This document shows positions 36,446-45,633 of a stretch of DNA of 64,000 bases, piece after piece; position 1 is the first letter of the stretch, and each line of letters opens with the position of its first letter. Source of the stretch: CAVOHU01 sp963817885 (GTDB lineage Bacteria; Acidobacteriota; Vicinamibacteria; Vicinamibacterales; JAKQTR01). The DNA lies in contig CAWFQE010000003.1 of NCBI GenBank assembly GCA_963817885.1, forward strand, positions 124,001 to 188,000, written 5' to 3'. Position numbers and translations under genes: made by a program. The notes beneath the pieces were generated by a model, which was given only the letters and a program-made list of their open reading frames with translations, searched no databases and was not told where the DNA came from.

Positions 36446-37745
36446 CGCTTGAGCTTCCTCGCCGGCAAGCACAGCTTCAGCTTCGGGGGATCGGCCACGC
36501 GCGGCGACGTGTGGCTCGACAACAAGCGGCACGTGCCGACGCTCACCCTGGGGATGGCCGCGGGCGACCCGGCCGACGGGATGTTCAGCGCGGCCAACTT
36601 CCCGGGTGCGTCGGGCACGGACCTGACAAACGCGAGAAACCTCTACTCAATCCTGACCGGGCGCATCACCACGATCACGCGTGACGCCCGAATCGGCGAG
36701 GACGGAGCCCAGTACAACATCCTGGGATTGAGCCACGCGACGGGACGCATGTGGCAGCTCGGCTTCTTCGTCCAGGATGCGTGGCGGTTGAAACCGAACT
36801 TCACGGTGAACGCCGGACTGCGGTACGAGCTGCAGCTGCCGTTCTACTCCCTCAACAACAGCTACTCGCAGGCCACCGTCGCCGACGTCTTCGGGCATGA
36901 CCGGCCCCGGCGCCGGGTTCGTCGTCGGCTCGGCCGGCTCCAATCTCGGCAACCTGTTCAAGCCGGGCGTGTTGCAGGGCGCGCCGACGACCTACCAGAT
37001 GCTCGCCAAGGGATCGCAGGCCGTACAAGACCGACTACAACAACCTCGGGCCGAGCATCGGCTGCGGCGTGGACGACGGGCGCCGAAGACGGGTTTGCTG
37101 CGCACGATCTTCGGCACGCCGGGTGAAACGGTCGTCAGGGCCGGGTTCAACGTCGCCTACCAGCGGCAGGGCATGAGCGACTTACACGGACGCGTTTGGC
37201 AACAACCCGGGCATCCTGATCGACGCCACGCGCAGCCTGCAGAACAATAACCTCGGTGCGCTTCCGGTCCTGCTGACCGGCAGCGACCTCGAGCGCGCCC
37301 AACATCGTCCTCGCTCGCGACGTACCCGATGACGGTGCCGTCGGCGAGTTCGAACGTTCGCGCGTTCGACCCGAACATCCAGATTCCGTGGGCCGCGTCG
37401 GGCACCATCGGGGTCCAGCGGGCGCTGACCCGGAACATGTCGGTCGAGGTCCGTTACATCCAGACCGACAGCCACCAGCGGTGGACGGCCGGCGACATCG
37501 GGAACCTGAACTACAACGAAGTCGACGTGGTCGACAACGGGTTCGTCAACGAGTTCCGCATCGCGCAGTCCAACCTCGTGGCGAATATCGCGGCGGGCAA
37601 GGGCAACACGTTCGCCTATACGGGCGCTCCGGGCACCAACCCGCTGCCGATCTTCCTCGCGAATATCAACGGCTCAGCCGCGGCCGGCGATGCGTCCAAG
37701 TACACGGGAACGGGCTGGACCAACACGACGCTCGTGACCGTCGAT
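36440..37745 (+). pseudogene. Middle of the Oar-like receptor, broken by about eight frameshifts
   Basis: Receptor sequence continues here but hops between frames. Recognisable pieces and their frames: FLAGKHSFSFGGSATRGDVW to about 36893; GPGAGFVVGSAGSNLGNLFK from 36897; YKTDYNNLGPSIG near 37024; AWTTGA near 37068; KTGLLRTIFGTPGETVVRAG from about 37085; TDAFGNNPGILIDATRSL from 37186; YPMTVPSASSNVRAFDPNIQ from about 37320 to 37745. Each piece matches the expected order of an Oar barrel. Breaks are close to 36440, 36894, 37022, 37065, 37084, 37184, 37300 and 37745. Either the gene is decaying or this stretch has many single-base errors. Confidence 0.7.
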
Positions 37746-38724
37746 GTACCAGTTGAATCCGAACGTGTTCACCGCGGCCAGCAACCTGCGGACCAACGGG
37801 ACCTACAAAGACAACATGGTGAAGGCAGGCCTGCCGGTCAACTTCTGGGTCGTCAACCCGGAGGTCAACGGGGCCTATATCGTGTCGAACGGTCCGACGC
37901 AGAAGTACAAGGGCCTCCAGTTCATCTTCAACCGCCGGTTCACCAAGGGCTTCCAGCTCACGGGGAACTACACGTACGGCCGGGGGTACCAGAGCGATCT
38001 GTTCTCCTTCCGGAAGCCGTACGTTGAACGGCTGCAGACCTACACAAACTCCAGCGCGGCCAGCGGCAACGTCAATCACGTCGCCGTCCTGAACTGGGTG
38101 TACGAGCTGCCGTTCGGCCAGGGGAAGGCGATTGGCGGCAACGCCGGTGGCATCCTCAATCGTGTCATCGGCAACTGGAGCTTCATGGGCGTCGCGCGGT
38201 ACCAGACCGGCCGCCTCGTGGACTTCGGCAACGTGAACCTGGTCGGGATGACCACGGATGACCTTTCGAAGATGTTCAAGGTTCGGATGGTCACCGACCC
38301 GCAGAACCAGTTCCGGACGCTGGTGTACAACCTCCCGCAGGACGTGATCGACAACACGATCAAGGCCTACAGCCTGACGGCGACCGGCTACAGCGCTGGT
38401 GCGCCTTCGGGCCGGTATATCAAGCCCGCTGGCGGGCCGCAGTGCCTGGAGACCGTCTCCCAGGGCTACGGCGACTGCGGGTTGCAGACCGTCGTCGTGC
38501 AGGGTCCGCCGATCGTCCGCGTGGACATCACGCTCTCGAAGCGGGTCCAGCTGGTGGGCTCGTCGTACTTCGAGTTCCAGGCGCAGATTTTCAACGTGTT
38601 CAACCGCGTGAACTTCAATCCGGCCACTGGCAGCTCCAACTACAGTGTGTCGGACAACTACCAGATCACGAGCGGCGTCGACACGAGCCGCACGGGGCAG
38701 CTCTCGTTCCGTATTGGCTGGTAG
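37744..38724 (+). CDS. Oar-like TonB-dependent receptor, C-terminal barrel portion
   Basis: This 326-residue frame carries the end of the receptor: GLQFIFNRRFTKGFQLTGNY, VAVLNWVYELPFGQGKAIGG, VDITLSKRVQLVGSSYFEFQ and a terminal aromatic strand (GQLSFRIGW) that fits outer-membrane barrel insertion by BAM. It is the direct continuation of the pieces upstream; the ATG at 37744 is not a real start. A strong terminator follows 58 bases after the stop, so the transcription unit ends here. Confidence 0.8.
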   Translation: MYQLNPNVFTAASNLRTNGTYKDNMVKAGLPVNFWVVNPEVNGAYIVSNGPTQKYKGLQFIFNRRFTKGFQLTGNYTYGRGYQSDLFSFRKPYVERLQTYTNSSAASGNVNHVAVLNWVYELPFGQGKAIGGNAGGILNRVIGNWSFMGVARYQTGRLVDFGNVNLVGMTTDDLSKMFKVRMVTDPQNQFRTLVYNLPQDVIDNTIKAYSLTATGYSAGAPSGRYIKPAGGPQCLETVSQGYGDCGLQTVVVQGPPIVRVDITLSKRVQLVGSSYFEFQAQIFNVFNRVNFNPATGSSNYSVSDNYQITSGVDTSRTGQLSFRIGW

Positions 38725-38781
38725 GATCAGATCCTGGCGCGGGCTGAACTCGCTCGCGCCGAGGTCGTTGCTGTAAGCGTG

Positions 38782-38816
38782 AACCCGGCCGGATCCGTTC
38801 CGGCCGGGTTTTCTTA
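38782..38816 (+). terminator. Rho-independent terminator after the receptor
   Basis: A perfect 12-bp stem (AACCCGGCCGGA, 38782-38793, pairing with TCCGGCCGGGTT, 38799-38810) closes a five-base loop and runs into TTTCTT. It is placed 58 bases after the receptor stop. Confidence 0.88.
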
Positions 38817-38818
38817 TA

Positions 38819-38934
38819 GGGGTCGGGACGGATTTTCGTCGAGGTCTCTCGGGAGCCTCAACATCGTAATCGCATATGCCTGCTTACGATGTTGTTACCG
38901 CGTCGGGACCTCGACGAAAATCCGTCCCGACCCC
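38819..38934. repeat. 116-bp nested inverted-repeat (REP/MITE-like) element
   Basis: The outer arms, 38819-38846 and 38907-38934, are 28 bases each and perfectly complementary; they begin with GGGG and end with CCCC. Inside, CAACATCGTAA (38859-38869) pairs perfectly with TTACGATGTTG (38884-38894), and the centre holds the palindrome GCATATGC (38872-38879). The element fills the gap between the receptor terminator and the stop of the convergent TMTC-TPR gene. It has no reading frame. The form suggests a REP-type element mobilised by a Y1 (RAYT) transposase elsewhere, or a bidirectional terminator. Confidence 0.75.
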
Positions 38935-38939
38935 TGATG

Positions 38940-41099
38940 CTAATGCGGGAAGGCGAGCGCCGCAGAAGTCCGTGCGAGGTTGGCGCGCGCATCGGCCGAT
39001 TGAGGCAACAGCCGGACCGCTTCCTGATACTGCGCGACCGCGTCCTTGAGACGCCCCAGCCGGTCGAAGCAGGCGCCCAGGTTGTTTCGCGCCACCCCCG
39101 AGCCGGGCTCGATCCTGATCGCCTCCAGGTACTCGCGGGCGGCGCGCTCCATCTCGCCCTTCCGATACAGCGCGTCCCCAAGTGCCAGGCGCGCGGCCGT
39201 GGAGCCAGGCTCCAGTTCGACCCGCGCCTCGTCGTGGCGAAGGGCCTCGTCGAGACGTCCCATCTTCTCGAGCAGGCTGCCCAGCCCGGCGTGGGCGCCG
39301 GCCGAGCCCGGATCGAGACGCAGCGTCTCCTCGAATTCGCCGATCGCTTCCTCCACGTGCCCGGATCGCTCGAGCGCGGTGGCGAGGTTGAAGTGGACGC
39401 TGGCATGTGACGGGTCGAGGCGGAGCGCCTCCCGGAGATGTGCGACGGCCCGCTCCAATTGCCCGGACTGCAGCAGCACGCTGCCCAGGTTCGCCTGCGC
39501 CTGCAGCGCGCGTGGCCGCAGCCGAACGGCTTCCGCGTACTCGCCGGACGCCTCGCTCAGCCTGCCCATCCTCTGCAACGCGGACCCGAGATTGACGTGT
39601 GCCTCGGCAAATGCGGGCTCGAGTTGCAGCGCGCGCCGGTGTTCCGTTGCGGCATCTTCGTAACGGCCCTCCATCTGCAGCGCCAGGCCGAGGTTGTTGT
39701 GCGCCTCCGGATAGTCCGGATTGTATTTCAGGGCCTCTCGAAGGTGCGCCTCGGCGTCCTCTGTCGACCGCGGAAGCAGCAGCACCGCCAGGTTGTTGTG
39801 CGCCATCCACGACGACGGGCTGCGCGCAATCGTGGCGCGGTAGAGCGTCTCGGCATCGACGTAGTCCCGGCTGTAGTGCCACGTGAGAAACCCGAGCGGC
39901 GCCAGGATCAGGATGGCCGCCGCGGCAGGCGCAGAGCGAGCCTGGTGTGTCCATGTGCCGGCAAGCGTCGCGATCGACCCGGCGAAGAGCGCAATGATGC
40001 CAAGGCTGGCGAGATACTGGAAATGATCCGCGACAAAGGAATAGCGGAACGGATAGACGTCGACCAACCCGAGCGCGGGAGAGAGCGCGACGCCGAAGAT
40101 CAGGATCGCCGCGAGCGGTGCGCGTGTGCGCTTCCGCCAGAGCCACAGACCCGCGAGCAGCGCGATCACGGCAGCCGGGTAGATGAACTGCCACCACTGA
40201 TGTGTGCTGACCTGCCATCTGGGATAGATGAAGGCCAGGTCGACCGGCCAGAACAGCTTGGAGAGGTAGAACCAGAAGGCCCGTCCCGCGACGAGGAATC
40301 GATCGACCGCGGTGAGGCCGAATTCCGTCCCGTACGCCCCGATCAGGGTGCGCTCGGTCCACGCGGTCAGCGCGCCAGACGCCGCGCCCGCAACCAGCCA
40401 GGGCCCGAGCGGCACGACGTCCCGCCGCACACTTACCTTCCCGCGCCGCCACCAGCAGATGACCAGGAGCAGCGCCGGAAGCGTGGCCGTCACCGTCTTG
40501 GAGAGCAGCGCGAGGACGAACAGTCCCGATGCGAGCCCGTAGGTCCGCTTCAGCCTGGACTCGTCGAAGTGGAGATAGGCGAGCGCCGAGGCGAGGAACA
40601 GGACTGCCGACTGCGTGTTCTTCAACTCGGAGATCCACGCCACCGATTCGACCTGGACCGGGTGAAGCGCGAAGATGGCGGCCGCCAGCCACGGCCACCG
40701 AACCCCCAGGCGCTGCAGGATCAGCGCGAAGAGAAATGCGGACAGCCCGTGCAGGACGATATTGAGCAGGTGGTAGCCGAGCGTGTCGTCGCCACAGAGG
40801 CGGTGAAGCACCCAGAAGGTCGAATGGACCAGCGGATAGTACTGTTGCGTCGCGCCAAGGTCGAACCAGATTCGACCAAGGCCCTCGACCGAACGCAGAT
40901 CGCTGCGGGTGATGTGACCGTCGTCGTCCCACAGGGCGCTGCCGCGCCATGCGGGCTGGTAGGCAATGAGCGTGGCGACGAGCAGCAGTCCCAGGAGCAA
41001 CCACGCGCGCCGGCGGCGTCCGGTGCGGATGGTGGATTGTGATTCGGGGCGCGACTCGGGAATCCTGCTCCGAGAGCGCCGGCGGCGGCGAACGGACAT
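38940..41099 (-). CDS. TMTC-type membrane protein with C-terminal TPR repeats (paralogue)
   Basis: A 719-residue protein with a basic N-terminus, about ten membrane segments (residues 30-410; ALWDDDGHITRSDL, HPVQVESVAWISELKNTQS, YSFVADHFQYLASLGI) and roughly nine TPR units to the C-terminus. The family words are the same as in the protein at 29316-31823, with the DDD in the first loop at the position where GT-C enzymes keep catalytic acids. The chosen ATG is at 41099; frames further upstream read through the hairpin at 41166-41208 and are not coding. It lies downstream of the M28 peptidase gene on the same strand. Confidence 0.83.
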   Translation of the reverse strand: MSVRRRRRSRSRIPESRPESQSTIRTGRRRRAWLLLGLLLVATLIAYQPAWRGSALWDDDGHITRSDLRSVEGLGRIWFDLGATQQYYPLVHSTFWVLHRLCGDDTLGYHLLNIVLHGLSAFLFALILQRLGVRWPWLAAAIFALHPVQVESVAWISELKNTQSAVLFLASALAYLHFDESRLKRTYGLASGLFVLALLSKTVTATLPALLLVICWWRRGKVSVRRDVVPLGPWLVAGAASGALTAWTERTLIGAYGTEFGLTAVDRFLVAGRAFWFYLSKLFWPVDLAFIYPRWQVSTHQWWQFIYPAAVIALLAGLWLWRKRTRAPLAAILIFGVALSPALGLVDVYPFRYSFVADHFQYLASLGIIALFAGSIATLAGTWTHQARSAPAAAAILILAPLGFLTWHYSRDYVDAETLYRATIARSPSSWMAHNNLAVLLLPRSTEDAEAHLREALKYNPDYPEAHNNLGLALQMEGRYEDAATEHRRALQLEPAFAEAHVNLGSALQRMGRLSEASGEYAEAVRLRPRALQAQANLGSVLLQSGQLERAVAHLREALRLDPSHASVHFNLATALERSGHVEEAIGEFEETLRLDPGSAGAHAGLGSLLEKMGRLDEALRHDEARVELEPGSTAARLALGDALYRKGEMERAAREYLEAIRIEPGSGVARNNLGACFDRLGRLKDAVAQYQEAVRLLPQSADARANLARTSAALAFPH

Positions 41100-41165
41100 C
41101 TGTCCTGAGTCTACGTTGTTCCCGTCGGGCGTGTCGACGGCGGTGTCCGAGTGAGAGAGGGCCGC

Positions 41166-41208
41166 CCGATCTCGGGCGCGTCCGTCAGGGGGACGCGCTC
41201 GAGATCGG
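41166..41208 (-). terminator. Long hairpin after the M28 peptidase gene
   Basis: Arms 41166-41183 and 41191-41208 pair over nine plus seven bases with a 2x2 internal loop and a seven-base loop (41184-41190). It lies 13 bases past the peptidase stop and before the TMTC-TPR start. No T tract follows on the minus strand; a TTTT lies on the plus-strand side. It may weaken read-through or stabilise the peptidase mRNA end. Confidence 0.5.
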
Positions 41209-41220
41209 ACGTTTTGCCGA

Positions 41221-43074
41221 TTACTGTCCGCCTCTCCCGGCTCCGCGCTGGCCTGCGGAAGGCAGCGGCTTGCGAGGCAGCTTGTCGTCGCGGTTCGCCG
41301 CGAGGTAGGCGAACCCGGCCGCGATGGTCGACATCTGCATGCAGTCGCGCGGCTGCAGGCGCTCGTAGGTGTCCAGGTTGGTGTGGTGGATGATCGTGTT
41401 GTACTCGATCTCGTCCTGGATGAACTGGAAGCCCGGCAGGCCGACGCCGTCAAACGACTGATGGTCGGTGCCGCCGGTGTTCCTGATGGTGATCGTCGTG
41501 AACCCGAGGCTGCGGAACGGCTCCATCCACTCGCGGAAGATCGGCGCGACCGCCTCGTTGCCCTGCAGGTAGATCCCCCGCAGCGCGCCGGTGCCGTTGT
41601 CGATGTTGAAGTAGGCCGAGAACTTCTCGTACTCGGGCTTCGTCTCGAGCGGACCCTGCGGCCCGCCTCGTCCGCCGCCGCCGGCCGCTACGCCCGCTGC
41701 CTGGGGCGGAGCCTGACGTGACGCGAAGTGCGCCGCCACGTATTCGCGTGATCCGATGAGGCCCTGTTCCTCGCCTTCCCAGAGGCCGATTCGCACCGTG
41801 CGGCGCAGCTTGACGCCGGTTGCCTTGAGAATCCGCATCGCCTCCATCATCGCCGCCACGCCCACGCCATCGTCGGCGGCGCCGGTCGCCGCGTGCCACG
41901 AGTCGATGTGGCCCCCGAGCATGACGATTTCATCGGCCTTGTCGGTGCCCGGGATCTCGCCGACGACATTGAAGACCGGCGGGTTGGGATAGAACGTGTT
42001 CTTGATGTCGGCTTCGATGGTGACGGCCACGTTCTTCGCCAGCATCCGGGCGATGCGGTTGTACTGCTCTGCCGCGATGGCGACCGAGGGCAGCGTGGTG
42101 GCAGGGTCGTTCGCCCGGTTCCCGGAGATTGTGTAGATACCGTGGCCGCGCGGCGCGGTGGTGAGCGTGCCGAACGCCCCTTCGGTCTTGCAGAATTCGG
42201 CAATGACGCCCGCGAAGCCCCCGCGTCCGCCGCCAGCCGGCGGCTGTGGCAACGCTGCGGCCGCGCGGCCCGGCGGCGGCGGCGTAGCGGCTGCGGCCCG
42301 CCCGGGCGGTGGTGGTGTGGCGGCTGCTGCTCGACCGGGTGGTGGCGGCGTGGCGGCCGCGGCGCGTCCCGGTGGTGGCGGTGTTGCCGGCGCGAGTTGT
42401 GCGGCCGGCGCGGCCGGCGGGCCACCCGCGCGGCCCGGTGCGGCAGCAGCGCCCCGACCGCCGCCTCCAGGCGGCGTGATGCCGAACTCGGGCTGCGTCG
42501 GCTGGGCAAGTTCCATCGTCGCGAGCTGCTCAGGCGTGAACCGCTTCGATGGCGGCTCCCAGTACGCCGGCACGTCCGGCACCGCCTGCGTCAGGACCCA
42601 CTTGCCCTTCAGTTTGCCCTTGTACTGCGCGAGCTCGTCGGCGTTGGTCGCCGTCACGAGGATCACGCCGGCCGATTGAAGGCCTGTCGTGCCCGGCGTC
42701 CACGCCGTCGGTGTGCCCGGAATGGGGAAGTTGCCCTGCGGCGTCACGGCCGCCATGTAGAACTTGTCATTGGTCCAGCCACGGTCGAACCCGTTGCGGT
42801 TCTGCCACGGCTCGATTTTCACGTTGGTGAGTCCCCACTCCTTCATCTTCGCCACGGCCCACTCGGCCGCCTTGTCCGCGGTCGGAGATCCCGTCAGGCG
42901 CGGCGCGTAGACGTCCGACAGCCAGCTGTTGAGCTCCATGACCTGCGAACGCTGGAGGCCCTCAGCCTTGATTCTGGCGATGTCGTCGAAATTGATCGCC
43001 TCGTTTCCTGCGACGAGCGGCACGGCGAACATGACGGCCACGACCGCCAGTGCATAGCGATGCTTCCGATTCAT
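41221..43074 (-). CDS. Exported M28-family zinc aminopeptidase
   Basis: A 617-residue protein with an AAGGAG ribosome site and signal peptide (ALAVVAVMFAVPLVAG). The M28 zinc site is visible: GGHIDSWHAATGAADDG (His and bridging Asp), GLWEGEEQGLIGS (catalytic Glu-Glu) and, towards the end, the last zinc histidine in IHHTNLDTYERL. It removes N-terminal amino acids or cuts dipeptides outside the cytoplasm. Between the PA-like domain and the catalytic domain lies a proline/glycine-rich insert with four copies of a ten-residue unit (PPPPGRAA type). Another GGGGRGG stretch lies within the catalytic domain. Family members usually lack such inserts. Confidence 0.9.
   Translation of the reverse strand: MNRKHRYALAVVAVMFAVPLVAGNEAINFDDIARIKAEGLQRSQVMELNSWLSDVYAPRLTGSPTADKAAEWAVAKMKEWGLTNVKIEPWQNRNGFDRGWTNDKFYMAAVTPQGNFPIPGTPTAWTPGTTGLQSAGVILVTATNADELAQYKGKLKGKWVLTQAVPDVPAYWEPPSKRFTPEQLATMELAQPTQPEFGITPPGGGGRGAAAAPGRAGGPPAAPAAQLAPATPPPPGRAAAATPPPPGRAAAATPPPPGRAAAATPPPPGRAAAALPQPPAGGGRGGFAGVIAEFCKTEGAFGTLTTAPRGHGIYTISGNRANDPATTLPSVAIAAEQYNRIARMLAKNVAVTIEADIKNTFYPNPPVFNVVGEIPGTDKADEIVMLGGHIDSWHAATGAADDGVGVAAMMEAMRILKATGVKLRRTVRIGLWEGEEQGLIGSREYVAAHFASRQAPPQAAGVAAGGGGRGGPQGPLETKPEYEKFSAYFNIDNGTGALRGIYLQGNEAVAPIFREWMEPFRSLGFTTITIRNTGGTDHQSFDGVGLPGFQFIQDEIEYNTIIHHTNLDTYERLQPRDCMQMSTIAAGFAYLAANRDDKLPRKPLPSAGQRGAGRGGQ
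42255..42390 (-). repeat. 30-bp tandem repeats coding a Pro-rich insert in the M28 peptidase
   Basis: Four near-identical 30-base units encode the ten-residue repeat TPPPPGRAAA. They are in frame and sit between two glycine-rich stretches. Copy number is likely to vary between strains through slippage. Confidence 0.75.
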
Positions 43075-43238
43075 TGATGTGAACTCCTTGCGGCGCGAGC
43101 AGACGGCGCGCGGAACAGTGGCACGCCGAACATACTGGTGTCCCTGTCCCGCGGTCAGTGATCTCGGGCGTTTCTATCACGCTGGAGTGGTGGGAGCAAG
43201 AACAATGGGCCTGGACGGCCCTCGCCTAGGAGCCGGCG

Positions 43239-44309
43239 CTACTTCAGGCGCTTCAGATCCTTCGCGGCTCCGTCGAGATCGGGCCGCAGGCGCAGCGCCG
43301 CTTCGATCTCGGCGATGGCAGCCGGCTTGCGCCCCAGTTTCTCGAGAACCTGGCCGAGCCGCCATCGGGCACTCGCCAGGTCCGGAGCATCCGCTTCGGG
43401 CTCGATCGTGAGGTACTTCCGAAAATATCGCTCGGCACGCTCAAGCTGACTTCCGCCGGCTTCCAGCGTTCGCGCCGCACTGAAGTAGGGCATGAGATTG
43501 TCGGGCACGTTCTGCTCGGCCTGCAGAAGCGTCGAGTCGAGCTGCGGCCAGCGCCCGGCACTTGCATAGGCCCGCGCCAGGCTGTTGTAGGCCGAGACGC
43601 GGCCGGGATCGATGGCGACCGCGCAGGAGGCGCACCTCACGGCCTCGTCGATCTGTCTCGGTTCGGCGCTCAGGTAGAACGCCGCCAGGCGGGACTGGAT
43701 CAAGTAGCTCCGCGGGTCGTTCGCGGCGGCCGTCTTGAGGAGGACCTCAGCCCGGGCACGATCCTTTTCGCCCAGGGCGCGGTTGACCTCGGCCAGGCAC
43801 GCCAGCGCCGGATCGACCGTCGCCAGGATCCGGATGACCTCCATCCCGCGGCGCTTGCTGCCACCGACGATGAACGGGGCGTTGATATAGAAGAGCGCCT
43901 TCATGTTCAGCGCTTCGGCGTGGCGGGGATTGAGCGTGAGCGCTCGCTCCAGCGACCTCTTGAATTCGCCCTGGTACGACAGCGCCTTCAGCAGGCCCAC
44001 CCGGCGCGCCAGGGTGCCCACCGCCTCCGCCAGCGCGAACTGATTGTCGGCCTGCTCGGGGCTGGCCGCGACCAGCCGCCTCGCCATGTCGTAGCCGGCC
44101 TGCAGATCCCCGAATGCCACCTTGACGCGGGTCATCCAGTAGAGGTTTCGAACCTCGCCCGGGTTGCCGCGGAACCCCGGTTCGATGAGCGTCCTGATCT
44201 GCTTCCAGTGCCCGGCCTTGCGCAGCGACTCCGGATCGGGCTCGACGGTGCGAGCCGGGGCCGAACCCAGCAGGACGAGGCCGGCCATCATCAGGATTCG
44301 GACACGCAT
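43239..44309 (-). CDS. Exported TPR-repeat protein
   Basis: A 356-residue protein with a short signal peptide (MRVRILMMAGLVLLGSAPA) and several TPR-like helical pairs, clearest at SLERALTLNPRHAEALNMKA, ARAYASAGRWPQLDSTLLQA and WRLGQVLEKLGRKPAAIAEI. TPR proteins of this kind act as scaffolds in the periplasm. It contains a CASC motif in the middle, which is unlikely to bind haem as no His follows. It precedes the M28 gene by 164 bases on the same strand. No partner is evident and no function can be assigned. Confidence 0.75.
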   Translation of the reverse strand: MRVRILMMAGLVLLGSAPARTVEPDPESLRKAGHWKQIRTLIEPGFRGNPGEVRNLYWMTRVKVAFGDLQAGYDMARRLVAASPEQADNQFALAEAVGTLARRVGLLKALSYQGEFKRSLERALTLNPRHAEALNMKALFYINAPFIVGGSKRRGMEVIRILATVDPALACLAEVNRALGEKDRARAEVLLKTAAANDPRSYLIQSRLAAFYLSAEPRQIDEAVRCASCAVAIDPGRVSAYNSLARAYASAGRWPQLDSTLLQAEQNVPDNLMPYFSAARTLEAGGSQLERAERYFRKYLTIEPEADAPDLASARWRLGQVLEKLGRKPAAIAEIEAALRLRPDLDGAAKDLKRLK

Positions 44310-44548
44310 CCCTTCGCTCCAGCATCAGAAGCTCGAGCTTCCGTCACGCGCGCCGCCCCGACGGGTCGGGACGGCCTGTGCGGCTTGATCAACGCGGCGA
44401 GTGTAGCACGAGGACCTGCAACACTTGGGCCGCGTGATCGAGAAGGATGAAACGCCGGAATCGGGCGGCAGGCAGAAGCACCGATCGTTGTGAGCGGTGA
44501 TGGCGAGATGTCCGGCCTGCCGTGTGCGAGCTCTGAGACTCGACGGTC

Positions 44549-45232
44549 CTAGTAAAGCGGCCTCATGCTGCCTTCATACGGGATGACCAGTCCTGGCCTC
44601 ACGTTCACATCGAAGACCAGCGGCGCGTATCCGGGCGACCGGAGTTCGAGCCGGTGCACGCCAGGGACGAGCGGCAGCGGCGGCCGGCCACCGCAGTACT
44701 CACTGGCCACTCCGAGGTAGTAACCGTCGACGTAGACTGAGGCGTCAGTCTGGGAGAGCAGGAAGCTCACGCCTCCATACCGCACACCACGTGCGAACCG
44801 GACCGGGTAATGGTATCGATACGTCGGCACCGCGTACCCGTAGCGGTACGGAAACGGCCGGCCCGCGAAGATGCCGACTCGAAGGCCGCCCACGTTGAAC
44901 CGCAGCCCGAGGCTCGCCACCAGCCCCGCAACCCCGCCAGGCCGGTAGGGCTGCCTGTAGGCGTATCGAGGAACCTCGTAACGGCGGTCGACATACCGAT
45001 AGTCACGATCGCGTGCCGCGTATCTCTCCTCGCGGGCGCGCGGAGCGAACCTCTCGTTGCGGGCCCGGTCATAGCCGCGCGCGTTGCGATCCTGCCGCTC
45101 TACGGCGCGACCGACTGCGGGACGGGACTTCGCGCGATCGTTCTGGTTGCGTTGACCAGCGAACGCCGGAACGGCGCCGATCGAAAGCACCACTGCCAGT
45201 GCTGCCGGCGTGATGATGGTCGTGAATTTCAT
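44549..45232 (-). CDS. Exported PEGA-domain protein
   Basis: A 227-residue protein with a strong GGAGGG ribosome site and a signal peptide (ITPAALAVVLSIGAVPAFAG). Residues 25-100 are very rich in Arg, Tyr and Asp (disordered, highly charged). The C-terminal 70 residues form a PEGA domain: SVYVDGYYLGVASEYCGG, LVPGVHRLELRSPGYAP. PEGA domains are small beta-sandwich modules common on surface-layer and envelope proteins. The Arg/Tyr-rich segment suggests binding to an anionic polymer. Known function: none. Confidence 0.78.
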   Translation of the reverse strand: MKFTTIITPAALAVVLSIGAVPAFAGQRNQNDRAKSRPAVGRAVERQDRNARGYDRARNERFAPRAREERYAARDRDYRYVDRRYEVPRYAYRQPYRPGGVAGLVASLGLRFNVGGLRVGIFAGRPFPYRYGYAVPTYRYHYPVRFARGVRYGGVSFLLSQTDASVYVDGYYLGVASEYCGGRPPLPLVPGVHRLELRSPGYAPLVFDVNVRPGLVIPYEGSMRPLY

Positions 45233-45633
45233 GATGACCCTCCGTTGCCCTGCGCGGTTGCCTCGTGCTCCCCCTCAGCGGAGCACCCGAGTTGACCGTC
45301 GCAGGCTCACGACCACGACGTTCGCAATCCGCTTGCCATCGTGATTCGAGGGTATTTGGTGATCTTTCAGCCGACAAGTCGCTGGAGTTCCCCTGGTTGT
45401 GTCTACTGTTGAGGACATCACGCCATGCGCATCTCGCAGGTCTGATGGGGAATCGTTTCCGGAGCCGCCTATTCCGAGAGAAACGATCGGGAAGCGACGT
45501 CGCCGGTGATCTTCCGAATCTGCAGGGGATGAGGATCATGTCGGGTGACCAGACCGGCTTGGTGTAGTATCTGGTCTCGCTCGACGGGCCACCCGTTCAC
45601 AGACCGATTCCGCATACGTGGAGAACCCGCTTC
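45233..45633. other. Divergent intergenic region between the PEGA gene and the M19 dipeptidase
   Basis: About 400 bases without a supported gene. An inverted repeat GACCAGA (45547-45553) / TCTGGTC (45570-45576) flanks a TAGTAT box (45565-45570) about 64 bases before the dipeptidase ATG, a possible promoter/operator pair. The other short frames here have no features. Confidence 0.4.

Noticed and set aside
42255..42390. Tandem 30-bp repeats as a regulatory or mobile element
   Set aside because: They are in frame within the M28 peptidase gene and encode a Pro-rich linker.
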